Below, one piece after another: positions 1-12,300 of a stretch of DNA of 49,111 nt. Each line of letters begins with the position of its first letter. The stretch's first letter is position 1. This stretch comes from Chromera velia (lineage: Eukaryota > Sar > Chromeraceae). The notes beneath the pieces were generated by a model. The model made no database searches and was not told where the DNA came from. It saw only the letters and a list, made by a program, of their open reading frames with translations. Position numbers and translations under genes: made by a program. The DNA lies in assembly GCA_018398765.1 (NCBI GenBank), contig JAHBMJ010000390.1:1-49111 (forward strand), in the 5' to 3' direction.

Positions 1-1
1 T

Positions 2-575
2 AGGACTGAGGATAGAACAGATCAAAAAATGGGTGCGCAGTTCGAGCGAGACAGATATTGTCGCGCGGGCGCAGTTTGTCCAGAGGGGCTTCCTATTTCA
101 CACTTTTTCGCGGTGTACCATGCCCACCGAGTGATTTGCTGAAATAGCGATGAAACTCGACAGGGACAAACTGCAGCCGCGCGACAATATAATCACCCCT
201 GACAGAATTATTATTATAAAAGCGAAGGGCGCCGTGCGGACCTTGCAAGACAAAAATTTACAAGTCCAGAGAATCGGATTGGTCACAATTCATCAGTCAA
301 TAAATGAATCTATTCATTCTAATCATATATGTTCAGTTCAATGGTAGCATCATCTGTTCATTCTAGACTTCATAGTGCTACTGCAAGTGTATGTTCACTT
401 GGTTCTTTCTTCTGTTTTGGACTTCGACTTTCAGGGTTGAGTTGAGCTGTGACTGACCTGCATGCACATGCGTATGTGCGGCGGCGCGCGAAAAGGGCCC
501 GCGTGCATCCGCGAGGTCGCGCGCGCGTATCGATAATTATGACAGGGGTGATCGTGTGACAAAATCCTCAGTCCT
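2..575. mobile_element. Possible MITE or foldback element at the window's left edge
   Basis: The first bases (2-13, AGGACTGAGGAT) recur as an exact inverted copy at 564-575. Inside lies a second inverted pair, 55-80 against 165-190, 26 bases with about two mismatches, and the bases after it (192-212) reappear inverted near 533-552. No convincing ORF is present; short frames at 98-347 overlap each other on opposite strands. The structure resembles a small non-autonomous inverted-repeat element. The target duplication cannot be checked because the left flank is cut off by the window. The interval also contains a GCATGC at 460-465, about 370 bases upstream of the amine oxidase start, so part of it may serve as that gene's promoter region. 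Confidence 0.4.
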
Positions 576-830
576 GCTATAGAATAACCATGCGGGTCCG
601 GTTGTTCGCCCGCGCATGTGTTGTAAGTGCCCCCGGCCCCGCTTCGCTTTCCGGGGCCATGTCGCTCGTCGGCCGTCTCCGAGAAAAATTGAGTCCTTTT
701 CGACTCCCAGCTAGGGCCTTCGCAGAAACCTTGCGTTGGTAATCAACCTTCCCTCCGTTTTGAAGAACACAAGCGTCTTTGGACTCCAGAATTCGGTTTT
801 TCATTTGCCACGTTGACTGATCGAGGCACC

Positions 831-3800
831 ATGTCCATGTGCACCCCTCTTCAGCCTCTCTCTGCCGCGGAAGTCTTCCAGAGCAGAGACGCCATTCTCG
901 CGACTGCTGCCAAGCAGGGCTTGTCCCAGCACGTGTTTGGGTACATTTCTCTTCTGGAGCCTTCTGGAGATGAGCTTAGGGCTTTCGAGAAGAGTGGCAC
1001 TCCGCCTGCCAGAAAGGCAGAGGCCGTCGTGCATTTGAGTGACGGTGCCGGCGTGCGGAAGCCTTTTAAGGCCTACGCGACTCTGAAGGGTTCCTCTGCT
1101 GAGGTGTCCCTGAGCCCCGTGGACACAGAGAAGGGCTGGCCCCTCTTCAGTCTGCACGAGTGCGATCTTGCGGAGAAGCTGGTCATGGACAGCCCCGAGG
1201 TGCACAAGCTTTTGAAGGAGACGTACAAGATGGACGAAAGTGCAATCAAGAGACTGAAAGTGGACCCCTGGGGGATTCATGGATGCCACTGGAGCCCCGT
1301 CTCTGCAGAGGCCGAGAAGAGCCGTGTGATGATGTGTCTGATGTACCTCAGCAAGAGAGAGGACTGCAAGGACAACTTCTACGCCCACCCCCTCGATTTC
1401 CTCTGTTACGTCGATCTGTATGAGAAGAAGCTTCTGCACATCCAGAAGTGCGAGAAGGGCGGGAAAGTCCCTCGCGAGGCTTCAGAGTACCACAGAGCGC
1501 TTGTAGATCACTCCAAATTCGACAGATCCCTGAAGCCTCTGGAGATCGTGCAGCCCGAGGGGCCCTCCTTCGAGGTTGAGGGGAACGGCATCAAGTGGAA
1601 CCGGTGGTCTCTGAACATCTCCTTCAACTACAGGTGCGTTTTTTCTTTCGTTGGTCTCTCTCTCTCTCTCCCTCCCTCCCTCCCTCTCTCCCTCTCTCTA
1701 TCTATCTATCCTGAAGGAAGAGAAAGGGAAGGAAAGAACGATCTTGTCTGCGTGTCAGTCAGACTTGAGAACACGAGAGGGTCGTTCTGGTGAGTGAGGG
1801 TGCGGAGGTGCGGAGAGAGATCGGGAACAGAAGCGAGACCACGCGAAGGATTCCCTTGTTTCCTCTTCTAACCTGTTTAAAAGCATCGCCTTTGACTACC
1901 TGCTTGCCTGACTGCGTGCCTTGCTGTCTGACTCACCTTGCAGAGAGGGATTGGTTCTCCACAATCTCAAGTTCGATGGGAGGCCCGTGCTCCGTCGTGC
2001 TTGCCTCTCCGAGATGGCGGTCCCCTACGCAGACCCATTCCCCCCCCACATCCACAAGTGCGCGTTCGACGTGGGCGACTACGGCCTCGGGTACTTCGCC
2101 ACATCTCTCAACCTCGGGTGTGACTGCCTTGGCAGGGTGGGTGGGCTTCTGTCTCCATCCTCTTTCTTTCTGTGATTGATTGAGTGAGATGTCATTCTTT
2201 TGGCCATATTGACTTGCTTTTTGTTACGCTAGGTGCCTTTGTCTTCGGAGGGTGGGGATATCTCTTTCTGTGTCTAAACCCGCCTGTCGGTTATTGCGTT
2301 GTTAGTGTGCTGTGGGCCCGTTTCACTGTGAACCTCTGCTTCTCCATGGACAGGGGCCCCGATGAAAGGAAAGAAGGCTCAAGAAAGAAATACACCCAGT
2401 CACACTTCTGCAATGAGACCGTTTTCACTTTCTGTTCCCTTTCTCATCATCCCCATGTGTCCCCCACCTTCCTTCCACATTGCTGCATGTTTGCTGATTT
2501 CCATTTCAGGCCATTCCACCCACCCTGTCTCTCCGTGTGTACAGATTCACTACTTCGACGCTCTGCTGACTGACCACAACGGAGACCCGTACGTGATCCC
2601 CAAGGCTGTCTGCATGCACGAGGAAGACGCAGGTGGGTGGGCCGAGTGGGGAGGGGGTCTGGTTTTTCTTCTTCCAGCACTCTCTCATCTCATTTCTGCC
2701 CTGCTGTGTTTTTGTCTCTCTTCGTTGTGCTACCTCCCTTTGTTCCTTCCAGTTTCCGCTACAGTCTGTATCACTCTCGTTCTGTGTGGCATGCAGTCTG
2801 ACTTCTGCGTGTGCGCATGAGCATCTGATTCGGTGTGCTCATTCATTCATCGATTCCCCCCGATCGACCCCCGGATGCATTTTGCACGCATGCATACATG
2901 CATGCATGCATGCATGCAGGTCTCCTCTGGAAGCACGTGGAGAGCCGCACAGGGCACAACGAGTCCAGACGCAACAGGAAGCTGGTGATCTCCTTCATCG
3001 CGACTGTGGTCAACTACGAGTCAGCCAGTTGGAGGCGGGGGGACGGGGGAGGAAAGAGGGAACCTGGGCCAGACAAATCAATGCATGTCACTCAGACCAG
3101 CAGTAAAGAAGAAGAAAAGTGAGAGAAAGAGAGAAAAGAAAAAACATTCACCCCCTCACGCATATCGCAGACCAGACTAAAGTACACCCAACAGTCTCCA
3201 AGATAGGCAGCCGCGTTGTGATATGAAGCGCAGATTGACGATATGCAAACCCAGAGCTTGACTGACTGACTGACTGACTGACAATTTTCACGCGGCTCTT
3301 CTCTTGCAGATACGCCATTTATTGGAATCTGTACCTTGACGGCACTATCGACCTTGAGATCAAGCTGACAGGCATCCTCTCCACCAACGCTCTCTCCGAC
3401 TGCGAGAAGGACTCTGGAGTCCCTCAGCACGGTACTCTGGTGACTGAGGAAGTCAATGCGCAGATCCACCAGCACATCTTCTGTGCTCGTTTGGACACGT
3501 GCGTGGACGGAGACGGCAACTACGTCTGCGAGACTGAGCTTGTGCCTGTGGAGGACAAGAGAGACCCCTACAGGAACTGCCTGGAGGTCAAGAAGAGAGT
3601 CCTTGACACGGAGAAGGACGGGAGGGGATGGAGCAACCAGTCCCAGGCGACCTCTCGCTATTGGACTGTCTGCAACGGAGAGAAGAAGAACAGGTGAGCA
3701 GCTACTCTCTCTCCTTCCTCCCCTACCTCAAATCCGTTTGGGGTCTGCGCACAAAGTCTCCAGCAAGTTTGTGTGTCCTGTATGTGTGTGTGTGTGTGAC

Positions 3801-4471
3801 CCTTTGCCTTGGAAGGACGGTTCAAATGGCACTCTTCCGGACCCCTTTGAAACGCTGGCTGACCTCAAATCGTTTGCGCCCCGTTCAGTGTGAACCTCGC
3901 CCAACATGATTCAGCGCGCTGCATTTATTTTGTTCCACATTCTCTCCCTACATCTCCCCTGCGCAGGTACGGCAACCCCACCGCCTACAAGCTGATGCCC
4001 ATGGGCGCCCCCACTGTGATCTCCAAGCCCGACAACTTCCTCTTCGAGAGGGGGCCCTTCACAAAGCACGCAGTGTGGGTGACCCCCCAGACTGCAGAGG
4101 AGAGATACGCAGCTGGTGACTTCACGACGCACGCAAAGGGAGAGCAGGGGGGGATTGAGCAGTATCAGAGACAGGGTCGAGATCTTGTCAACAAGCCTCT
4201 GGTGCTGTGGCACACATTCAACGCGGTGCACGTGGTCAGGCCCGAGGATTTCCCCGTGATGCCCGCAGAGATGGCCGGGTTCAAGTTGCGGGCGTTTGGG
4301 TTTTTCGACGAAAACCCGACTTGTCTCCTTCCCCCCCAGTCGTGTGGTTCGAAGAGCCTCTCCGTGCAGACGCAGAGCGCCCTGACAAACCTCGAGGGGG
4401 CTTCTGTGCCAACGACTGAGGCCTCATCCAACTCTCCTGTCTCCGCACACTCGGGAGGAGAGTGCCATTGA
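831..4471 (+). CDS. Copper-containing primary amine oxidase (quinoprotein)
   Basis: Oxidises primary amines to aldehydes with release of ammonia and hydrogen peroxide, using copper and a self-processed topaquinone. Six exons: 831-1633, 1944-2136, 2545-2632, 2920-3019, 3310-3693, 3967-4471. They join in one frame to 690 residues, normal for the family. The start is the ATG at 831 in an ACC-ATG context; an upstream in-frame TTG is not credible. The topaquinone tyrosine is Y394 in V-N-Y-E-Y, and the E codon is split by intron 4. Copper ligands are H448 and H450 (I-H-Q-H-I-F) and H611 (W-H-T-F-N-A-V-H). The catalytic base is D310 in A-F-D-V-G-D-Y-G, followed by the family motif L-G-C-D-C-L-G. All key residues are present, so the enzyme should be active. 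No signal peptide is seen, so location is unclear. Intron 3 ends in a TGCA tandem directly before the acceptor. Confidence 0.95.
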
Positions 4472-6513
4472 GAGCGAGAGGAAAATGGATAGAAAGGACG
4501 CGACAAGTACAGCAAGGAGGACGTGACAAAGAAGAAAGAAGAGAAAAGAAAAGCAAGCAAACAAGGCAGGAGAGAAGAAGAAGAGTTGGCTCTGTTCAAC
4601 AGCCCTCTGTGCCCTGGCCATGGTCATCGTATGCGTGTTTGCCACTTATCTTTCCTTACAGATGCAGATGTGTGTTGCATTACCCTGTTCATGCTCTTCT
4701 TTGTGCATGGGTGAGGAAGGGGACGAGATATGAGGACAGTTCCTTGTATGTCTTCTCCTTTTCAACTGCTGCCCCGATCTATCGATCGACTCTGGCTCTT
4801 CGTTGGATTAATCCCTCTGCCCCTCAACCGTTTGATTGATGCCTTTCCTCTCTATGTCTTCTTTGCTTTCGCCTGTCTTCCTGCGATCTTTCTGTCTGCC
4901 AAATCGTGTTTGTCTGCTTTAAAGTATGCGTGTCACATGAGCGCAGCTTCAGGTGTCAACAGGTTTTGCCTTTCTATCCGTTCATCCGTGGCTGTGAACA
5001 GCAGCACGCGTTTTGGGTGTTGATGAGTGCGTGTCGTTTTTGACTTGTTCTGAAATGATACAAGAAAACAAACAAAGGCAAATCTGGGGGTTTTGAAAAA
5101 ATTCTTGCGTGCCCAGCTGCATGCACGCATTGAACGACAAAGAAACTCAGTCTTACCGTACGGCCTTACTGAGAAGGAGGGTGAGGGAGATTTCCTGCCA
5201 GAATCATGTTGGAGGGGCAACTGTCAGACGGAAGCTCGATGTACCAAAATGACAGTACTGGTTGCAGGAAAGTGGGAGCAAAAAACAAGTTAACGCTTCA
5301 ATGGGTCTGGCTGTGCAGAAGCGCTTTTTGTGTGTTATTCTGTATTATACTGTTTGGTGAGAAACGTACGTTTGTTTGGTGTCTGATCTGACTGCCAAGT
5401 ACTACCAAGTCTAAAAAAAACCAAAGCCCGACAGAATGGTCAGAAGAGGTCTTGAAGTGGTTGCTAGAATGCCTCTTTACAGTGCATAGAGGATTCAGTA
5501 TTACATAGTGGCGTTAGCCGTAACAAATATATACTTTTATAATATATGCATGGCCGGAAGGGCCATTTTACGTACCGTGTAACATGTGTAATATTGCTAA
5601 ATATTGCATTAGTTGCAGTAAAACATAATTAAGTTACGTTAATTTCAATATAACATACCATTAATGTTCTAAGTTTTTAATTTCCCGCGATTCACTACTG
5701 GGGGACGGTTTGTACCATAGTGATTTTACTTAATTTAAGAGGGAGTATCAGACCGATCCCATACTGGACTAACAGTGATCGATTTCTATTGTTCTGTGAG
5801 GAATAAGCTGAAATGTCAGAAATGTTATAAATGTAAGTGTTTGCTGGTTAGTAGCTAGGGTTGGTAAAGACAGAAAGAGAGACAAATGGACTGAAACTGC
5901 TACATAAAAATGAAAAAAAAAAAATATGTCTCTGTTAGTCTCTGTATCTCTCTAGCTGCGTGATCGAAAAATCACGAAAACACAATGGAGTATGACGGAG
6001 TCCGATGTTTGAGTGCCACATGCAATTTCCGAATTTCGCTTTCCGGGGGCGCTCGCACTCCTGTCTTGATCTTCTTACGCGATCCCGGAAAGAAGACTTG
6101 GGGGGCACGTTCTGGCATGCATCGAAAAGCCCACGGCGCAGAAATTTTGTCGATCGACTCGAAAGGCTCGAGTGACAGTCGGAATGTGTCGGACACTGTC
6201 GGACACGGAAAGGTGCCCACTAGTGCACTTCCGGCCTCGAAGCCACCTCGAATACACAGATCTGTCCCAGTACAAAGCCGAGATCTCGAGCTGCAATGTC
6301 GAATCGCTTTCGAGCTTGGCCACTTGACGACTTCAGACTCCTAGCTGACTCTGGCATCACTGCATGGCAGCTTTCTCGCCAGTGCACTGCTCGCCGTCGG
6401 TGTAGGCTACTATGAGGTTTCCGTGACCTCAATGTGGAAAGTCTCAGAAGCCAGGTTGCAAGCCTTTCTGCGCATATAGGAGGCCTTGTTCTTTTGTTTA
6501 GGTGTGCTGCTTC
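4472..6513. other. Intergenic region between two plus-strand genes
   Basis: About 2 kb between the amine oxidase stop and the EPL1 start. The first 900 bases are mixed-composition 3' flank. 5400-5960 is AT-rich and holds a short ATGGCC/GGCCAT hairpin near 5551-5567. 5980-6500 is GC-richer and carries the repeated phrase TGTCGGACAC near 6186-6206 and a GCATGC at 6115-6120, about 400 bases upstream of EPL1; this part is likely promoter and 5' UTR. A 119-codon plus-strand frame (5985-6344) has no recognisable domain and overlaps long minus-strand frames, so it is not called as a gene. Confidence 0.5.
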
Positions 6514-7915
6514 ATGAAAAATTCTGAACATCGCAGAATGCCGCAAATTCGACAGAGAAAGATCGACAACAGCGCTGAGCTGGAAATTTGGCGGGACGAG
6601 GAATCTCTCCTTGCAAATTCGGTCGGTCCCTTCAGGTGTCTGAAGGGAGGTAGAGCTTCAGAGGCAATGACAAACCGTGATGCATGACCCTACTGACCGA
6701 GGCTCGTCTTGCGATCCCAAAAATCCTCATTTGGATCCCCCTTCTTCTTGTTTGCCGTCTCCTTTTTCTTCAGGTCCAGATCGACGTTGGGCTTCCGTCT
6801 TCCTCCTCTCACAACCCGTCTTATGTGTCCACAGCCGGAGCGGCAGCTGCTCCTGCGGCTGAAAAGCACTTCTATGAAATACCTCCGATCAGTCAGTCAA
6901 GAAGAGACTCCACGGCACAGAATGTGAAAGGAGACGGGAAGACTGTGTCGTGTGTTGTTTCTGAAATTTTCCCACCCCTCTCCAAGGTCACTCAAGATCA
7001 CCCCCGTTTCTCCGTTGTTTAGAGTAGAGAAATAAGAGAAAATTTGATTTAGGGGGGCTGAAGGAAGCACACGCGTATGGGTCATGGCTTGAAAGCTGCT
7101 GCATTTTTCTCTCTGTTTCAAATCGTGTGTGTGCTTGCAGTTGAAAATGAGCAGTTCGCGCCCTCCAAGGGGGTGGACAAACCCGAGTTCTTCATGAAGA
7201 AGTTCATATGCAAGGACTTGTCAGTTTGTGAAGTGAAAAGGGTTAGGGGAGGGAGCTGAAGAAACTTCCCCGAGTTGCCTCTCGTTACGCCGGCTGTGGT
7301 TGCTGCTTTGTTTTCCCCCTTGATTTCCTTGAGACCCGCCTCTCGCTTTTTCGTGAACTGCCTGCGTGCGCATGTCTGCGGAGGACAGAGAAAGAAGAAC
7401 AGTTGCTGCAACGGCAGGTAGGTCGCGAAAAAAAGAAAGACTGTACACGGATGACCCTCCTCTCTGTCTCCTCTGTGCCCCTCTTTTCTCTTTCTGTGTT
7501 CAGTGAACCAACTTATCCTGTCACCGTCCAAGGGCAAATCCACGAGGTCCAGTACAACATCCAGAAGGAGGATGTAGATTTCCTCAGACAGTTCAACATG
7601 AGATTTGACGGGGGCGAAAGAAACCCAAGGCTATCTGAGGTAAGAAGGAGGGAGGGGGTGGGGGACACCCCGATCCCTCCAGAGGAAGAGAGAGAGAGAA
7701 CGTCACCCCAAATTGGATTTTCTTCCTCTCTCCCACCCACCTTTCTCTCTCCAATTTGTGATTGGTCCATTTCCTCTGCCATCGCTCTCGAGCTTTCAAC
7801 CCCTTTGCCTGTTATCTCCACTGCACTGTATCTGTATACGGACCGGCTGCTGTGCAACTCGGCAGGGCTGTAATTTGCCCTTTCTCCGACTCTTTGGCTC
7901 TCCACGTTTCTTTCC

Positions 7916-7957
<42 letters not shown>

Positions 7958-8034
7958 GTCTATCTATCTGTCTGTCTGTCTGTCTGAGCAGTCGCACACA
8001 CATACAGTAACACACACATACGTGCACAGACACA

Positions 8035-8070
<36 letters not shown>

Positions 8071-9305
8071 TTCTTTCCATCTGGGCGGGGGGGCAAAAGA
8101 AGAGATCCAACAAGAAGAGAGGGGCTGTGGCTGAGAAACGATAAAGGGAACCCCAGAAGAAGAAAAGAAAAGAGAAAGGGAACCCCAGAAAAAAGAAAAA
8201 AAGAAAGTGCTGCTACTGCTGCTGCTGGCGGTTAGGGGGGCCTGGCTGCTGCTACTGCTGCTGCCTCGTAAGCGAAAGGAGAAGAAAAAAACGAACACGT
8301 CCAGATGGAAAGAATGTGGAAGTGCAAAGGCGTAAGCCTGCACTGGGCAAGGAAGGGCCGCAGGGTACGCTTAAGGCCTGGAGCTCTGGTACCCTTCCAC
8401 TGAGAGAGCGCGCCAAAAGAAGAAAGAAAGAAACAGAAGAGAATGAAGAAGGAGAAAAAGGAAAAGAAAAGACGATATAGTCTGTCTGCCTGTCTGTGAA
8501 GAAAAGGAGGGAGAAGAAGAAGAAACATATAGTCTGTCTGTCTTCATGAAGAAAAGAAGGGAGAAGAAGAAACATATAGTCTGTCTGTCTTCTTAAAGAA
8601 AGGAAGAGAAAAAGGAAAGGAAAGACGATATAGTCTGTCTGTTTGTTTGTCTCTGTCAGCAAGAAAGAAGAAGCATATGAATAGAACAACAGAAGAAGTG
8701 CAAAGTCTCTTGTCCGCCTTTCGTTCTTTCCTCCTTTTCTTTTTCCCCCCAGCCCTCTCTCTCTCTCTCGCTTTCTCCTCGCAGGATGCGTTCATCTTCA
8801 TGATCAATACATGGGAGCACCTGACAGAGAAGCGCTCGATGATTCACCTCGAGGAAGCGTTCAAGGGGGTGACCCGATATGTGACCTTGGCAGACACGTA
8901 CATCAAGGAAGTCTATGAGGTCAGCCAGTCTGTCAGTCAGTCAGTCAGGCGCGCGTGCGCGCGCGCGCGTGTGTGTGTGTCTGTGTGTTTGAATGGAAGC
9001 GTGCGCACACGAAAGTGCATGAAACTCCGCAGCTCAGTACCAAATTTCTGTCATTTGACTGACTGTCTTTTGCGCCGATTCCGTAGTCAAGGCGCTCTCC
9101 AGATACCTCTCTGTCAATTCTGGCAGCTCTGCCTCATCTCAACACGTTTGCCCTTTTTGTTCCATCTCCGTGTTTACATGTGTCTTTGTTCCTGTCTGTC
9201 TGGGTGCAGTATTGGAAGAGGAGGCGGGAGGATCTGGACAGGCCATTGCTGAGAAAGTTCTGGCCTACTCCTTCTCAACAGCAAGAGGGGACGGTGGGTC
9301 AGTGC

Positions 9306-9338
<33 letters not shown>

Positions 9339-12300
9339 CATGCATCCGAGAATGCGTGGGTGCATTCGGTAACGGTTGAGTGAGGGAGAGGGCATGAAGC
9401 AGAAAGAAAGTGGGATGATCCAGAAAGTCTCTATCTTTCGCCGTCCGGTCTGTGTCTACGCGACTTCGTGTGTGAGTGTATGTGTGTGTGTGTGTGCGCG
9501 TGCGTCTGGATGTGCGACTGGGTGTGCTTGTGCGGGTCTGTCTGTGTGTGGGCGTTTGTGATCTGTTGCTTGTTGCATGTGCAATCGTGTTCTTGTTTTG
9601 TTATTTTTGCACATGTAGTTTCGTCGTCAGGTTTCTGTTGTGTCTGTTTCTGAGTCGTTTTTTGCACATATCCGCGCAGGGGAGGCGCCCGCGTAAAACA
9701 AACACGAGAAGGGGCGGATCGGTCAGTTGCTTCCTTGAGGGGCAGGCAAAGAGGGTCTCCCAGAAATCAGCCACTCTTCTTTCCTTTCTTTCTTTCTTTC
9801 TTTCTTTCTTTGCTTGCTGGCAGGTCGCGTTTCCCTCCCCATTTTTGCTGTCGAGCGTTGCAGTACGGGCAGAAAGAAATGTTGTCCTTCGGGGCAGACT
9901 CGATCAGAAGAGGCGATGCTCACATGTATAGAATGAAACGTTACCCCTCTCAACCGTCCAAAAGCGTTTGACGACCTCATTTGTTTTTCGTTGCCGTGTG
10001 TAAGTAGGAAAAGGAAAACAATCAACTCACCACAGTCCTTTGAGGAAGGAAAAAGCAAAGGCTGGCGGAACGACATTCAGACGGCAGGCAGAGGAACCCC
10101 TTCACGATTGCGTCTGCGCCTCTCGTGCTTCAAGGGCACTGTCGGGCCTGCTTTCCGTTTTTGTTTCCTGTCCGTATTCTGTGTCTGGTGCGCTTGAGTT
10201 CCTCGCTGTCTCCCTCCGACCTGCTCCACTAGTGGGTTTCTTCGTCACACGACGGACAGGTGCATGCTCGGGGGTCCTGCAGAATCCAATGAATGGTTTT
10301 GTGATGTCTTCTCCTCCCTCTCTTTTCTGTTGGGTCTGCCCCTCTTGCCTGCCTGACTGCAGGAAACCCTTGTGAAACTCCAGACAGTCATCTCGTCACT
10401 TGAGAAGGTTGGTCAGTTCTTTCTTGCACACTCACTCACATAAAAACGTACACACATACACCGAGAAAGAAGGAGGGGGCTCCTATGCAGGATGCCGATT
10501 CCCCGACTTTCTCCCCTTTTTTCAGAACCCGGCGTATGCACCCTGATGTACCGGCCGGAAAGGAAGGCAAACGGAGACAAATCGTTTCGTTTACCAACCT
10601 GCCTGTCTGCTCTCTGCTACACGGCTCGCGCTTCAACTCTGCCCGTCTCTCTAATTGACCGCAAAATACCTGACGAGGTAAGGCCTCTTTGTCCTGAGGC
10701 GGAGCGCTCTTATTCTTTTGCGTTCTAGGTCCGCAAGTCGACATCAGAATTTCGGGAGTTTCGTCGTCTGTCCTCGCATTTCTCTCTCTATGTTCTCCCT
10801 CTGGGTGCGTGTGAGCGTGCGTGCAGGTTCAGCAGCTGAAAGTGATTCGCAAATGGATGATGAAGAGGGAAGAGACCAAACTCCGGATAGTTCTGGACGA
10901 AGAAGCCGACTTCGCCAACCAGAGGTCAGTAGGTCGGTAGGTCTGTCCGCCCGTCTTTGTCTGTGTGCGCTTATCTTTCTTTGTCTGTTTTTCGCATGGG
11001 GTCAAGCACTACGTCTACCGTGGGGCCGTTTCGTCGTGCATCCCTCTGCCTGCATGGCTGTTTTTTGTCCGTCCGTCCGTCCGTCCCTCTGGCCGTCTTC
11101 GCATGTCTCAATGGGTTTCTGTGTAACAATCCTTTCACGGGAAGGAAAGAAGGTTTACGGTCGCGAGAAGATGAATGGGCACATTTGAAGATTCTGTCCA
11201 AAGTGACAGACGAGACTGTTGAGCGAAGCAGTACAGATGAAAAAAGAAGTCGATGGGTAGGCGATCTGTCATTTTTTGATTCTGTGCGTTTGATGGATGG
11301 TGTTTGTCTGTCTGCCTGTCCACACGCAGAATGGCTTTGGCAGCGCGTCACCTGGACCTCCTCGATCCTCTCGAGAGCGGGGAGGCCCGGATCCCCCCCA
11401 GGACCCGCACCTTGAAGGACGTGAAGGACCTCACCAAGGCAATCAAGAACAAAGCGTGCGACAAAGACGAAGACGAAAGGAGGGATAGAGACAAAAAGAA
11501 AGAAAAATCATCAGCCCTTCTTGTTGCTGGTACCCCTGTTCCCTTCAGCCCGGGTCCGGATATTCCGGGTATTGCGTCTCCTTCCGTGTTCCCGAATGAC
11601 GGAGACGGCCTCGGCCTCACTCTGTGGGGGCCCTCGGGGGGGAAGCCGGAGGGCTTCGGGACGGACGGGAAGGGCGGGTTTGCGTTTGTGCCGTGCCGAG
11701 CCGACCTTGCCACTGCTCCGATGGTTGGAAGAGTGCGGATAGGTCAGGCCCACATTTAGATAGAGAGTCTTGCCTGATCCTGCCATCCTCTCTCTCTGTC
11801 TCTTGTCTGTCTCTCTCTCTCTCTCTCTTTCTCTTCTGTCGGTCTCCTTTCTCTCTCAAACACCGCATGGATGTCGTGTTTTTAGCATGTCGTTGAAACT
11901 CGGTCACAACACTTCAAAGGATCTCAGTAGTGGTGGCAGAAACATGTGTTCACGCGTGTCACAGCAGACAGCAGAGAGGTGAAAACGGAAAGGTGGACGC
12001 AAGGAAGGAAGGAGGGAAAAGGGGAATCAAATAAAAAAGCAAATGACAACAAATTAAGGAAACAAGGTAGGAAGGAAGGAAGCCTCGGCGGGCCACTTGG
12101 GGCTGTAGCGATCCGTTTCCGAACTCTGTTGTTCCCTCATGATGAATGGGATGGGCCCATGGGGGGGATCTTTGGTGGACTTCGGGTGTGTGACTACAGA
12201 GAGTAAAGCTTTTTTTTTGAGTACTTGGATGGTTTGATGCTTTGTGCATCTTCAGGTGTCAAATAAGCAAAGGCGCATGCAAATTCATGCGTGCATATAT

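Noticed and set aside
5985..6344. 119-codon plus-strand frame upstream of EPL1
   Set aside because: No domain, overlaps minus-strand frames of similar length, and lies where promoter and 5' UTR are expected.
8473..8660. Regularly spaced repeats that could suggest a CRISPR array
   Set aside because: The spacers are themselves near-identical purine repeats, unit length varies, and the array sits in a eukaryotic intron.
9864..9939. Candidate extra EPL1 exon between the exons ending 9721 and starting 10363
   Set aside because: It has a usable acceptor, but no donor gives the required phase 0 with a good site; the flanking exons join in frame without it. Kept only as a possibility.
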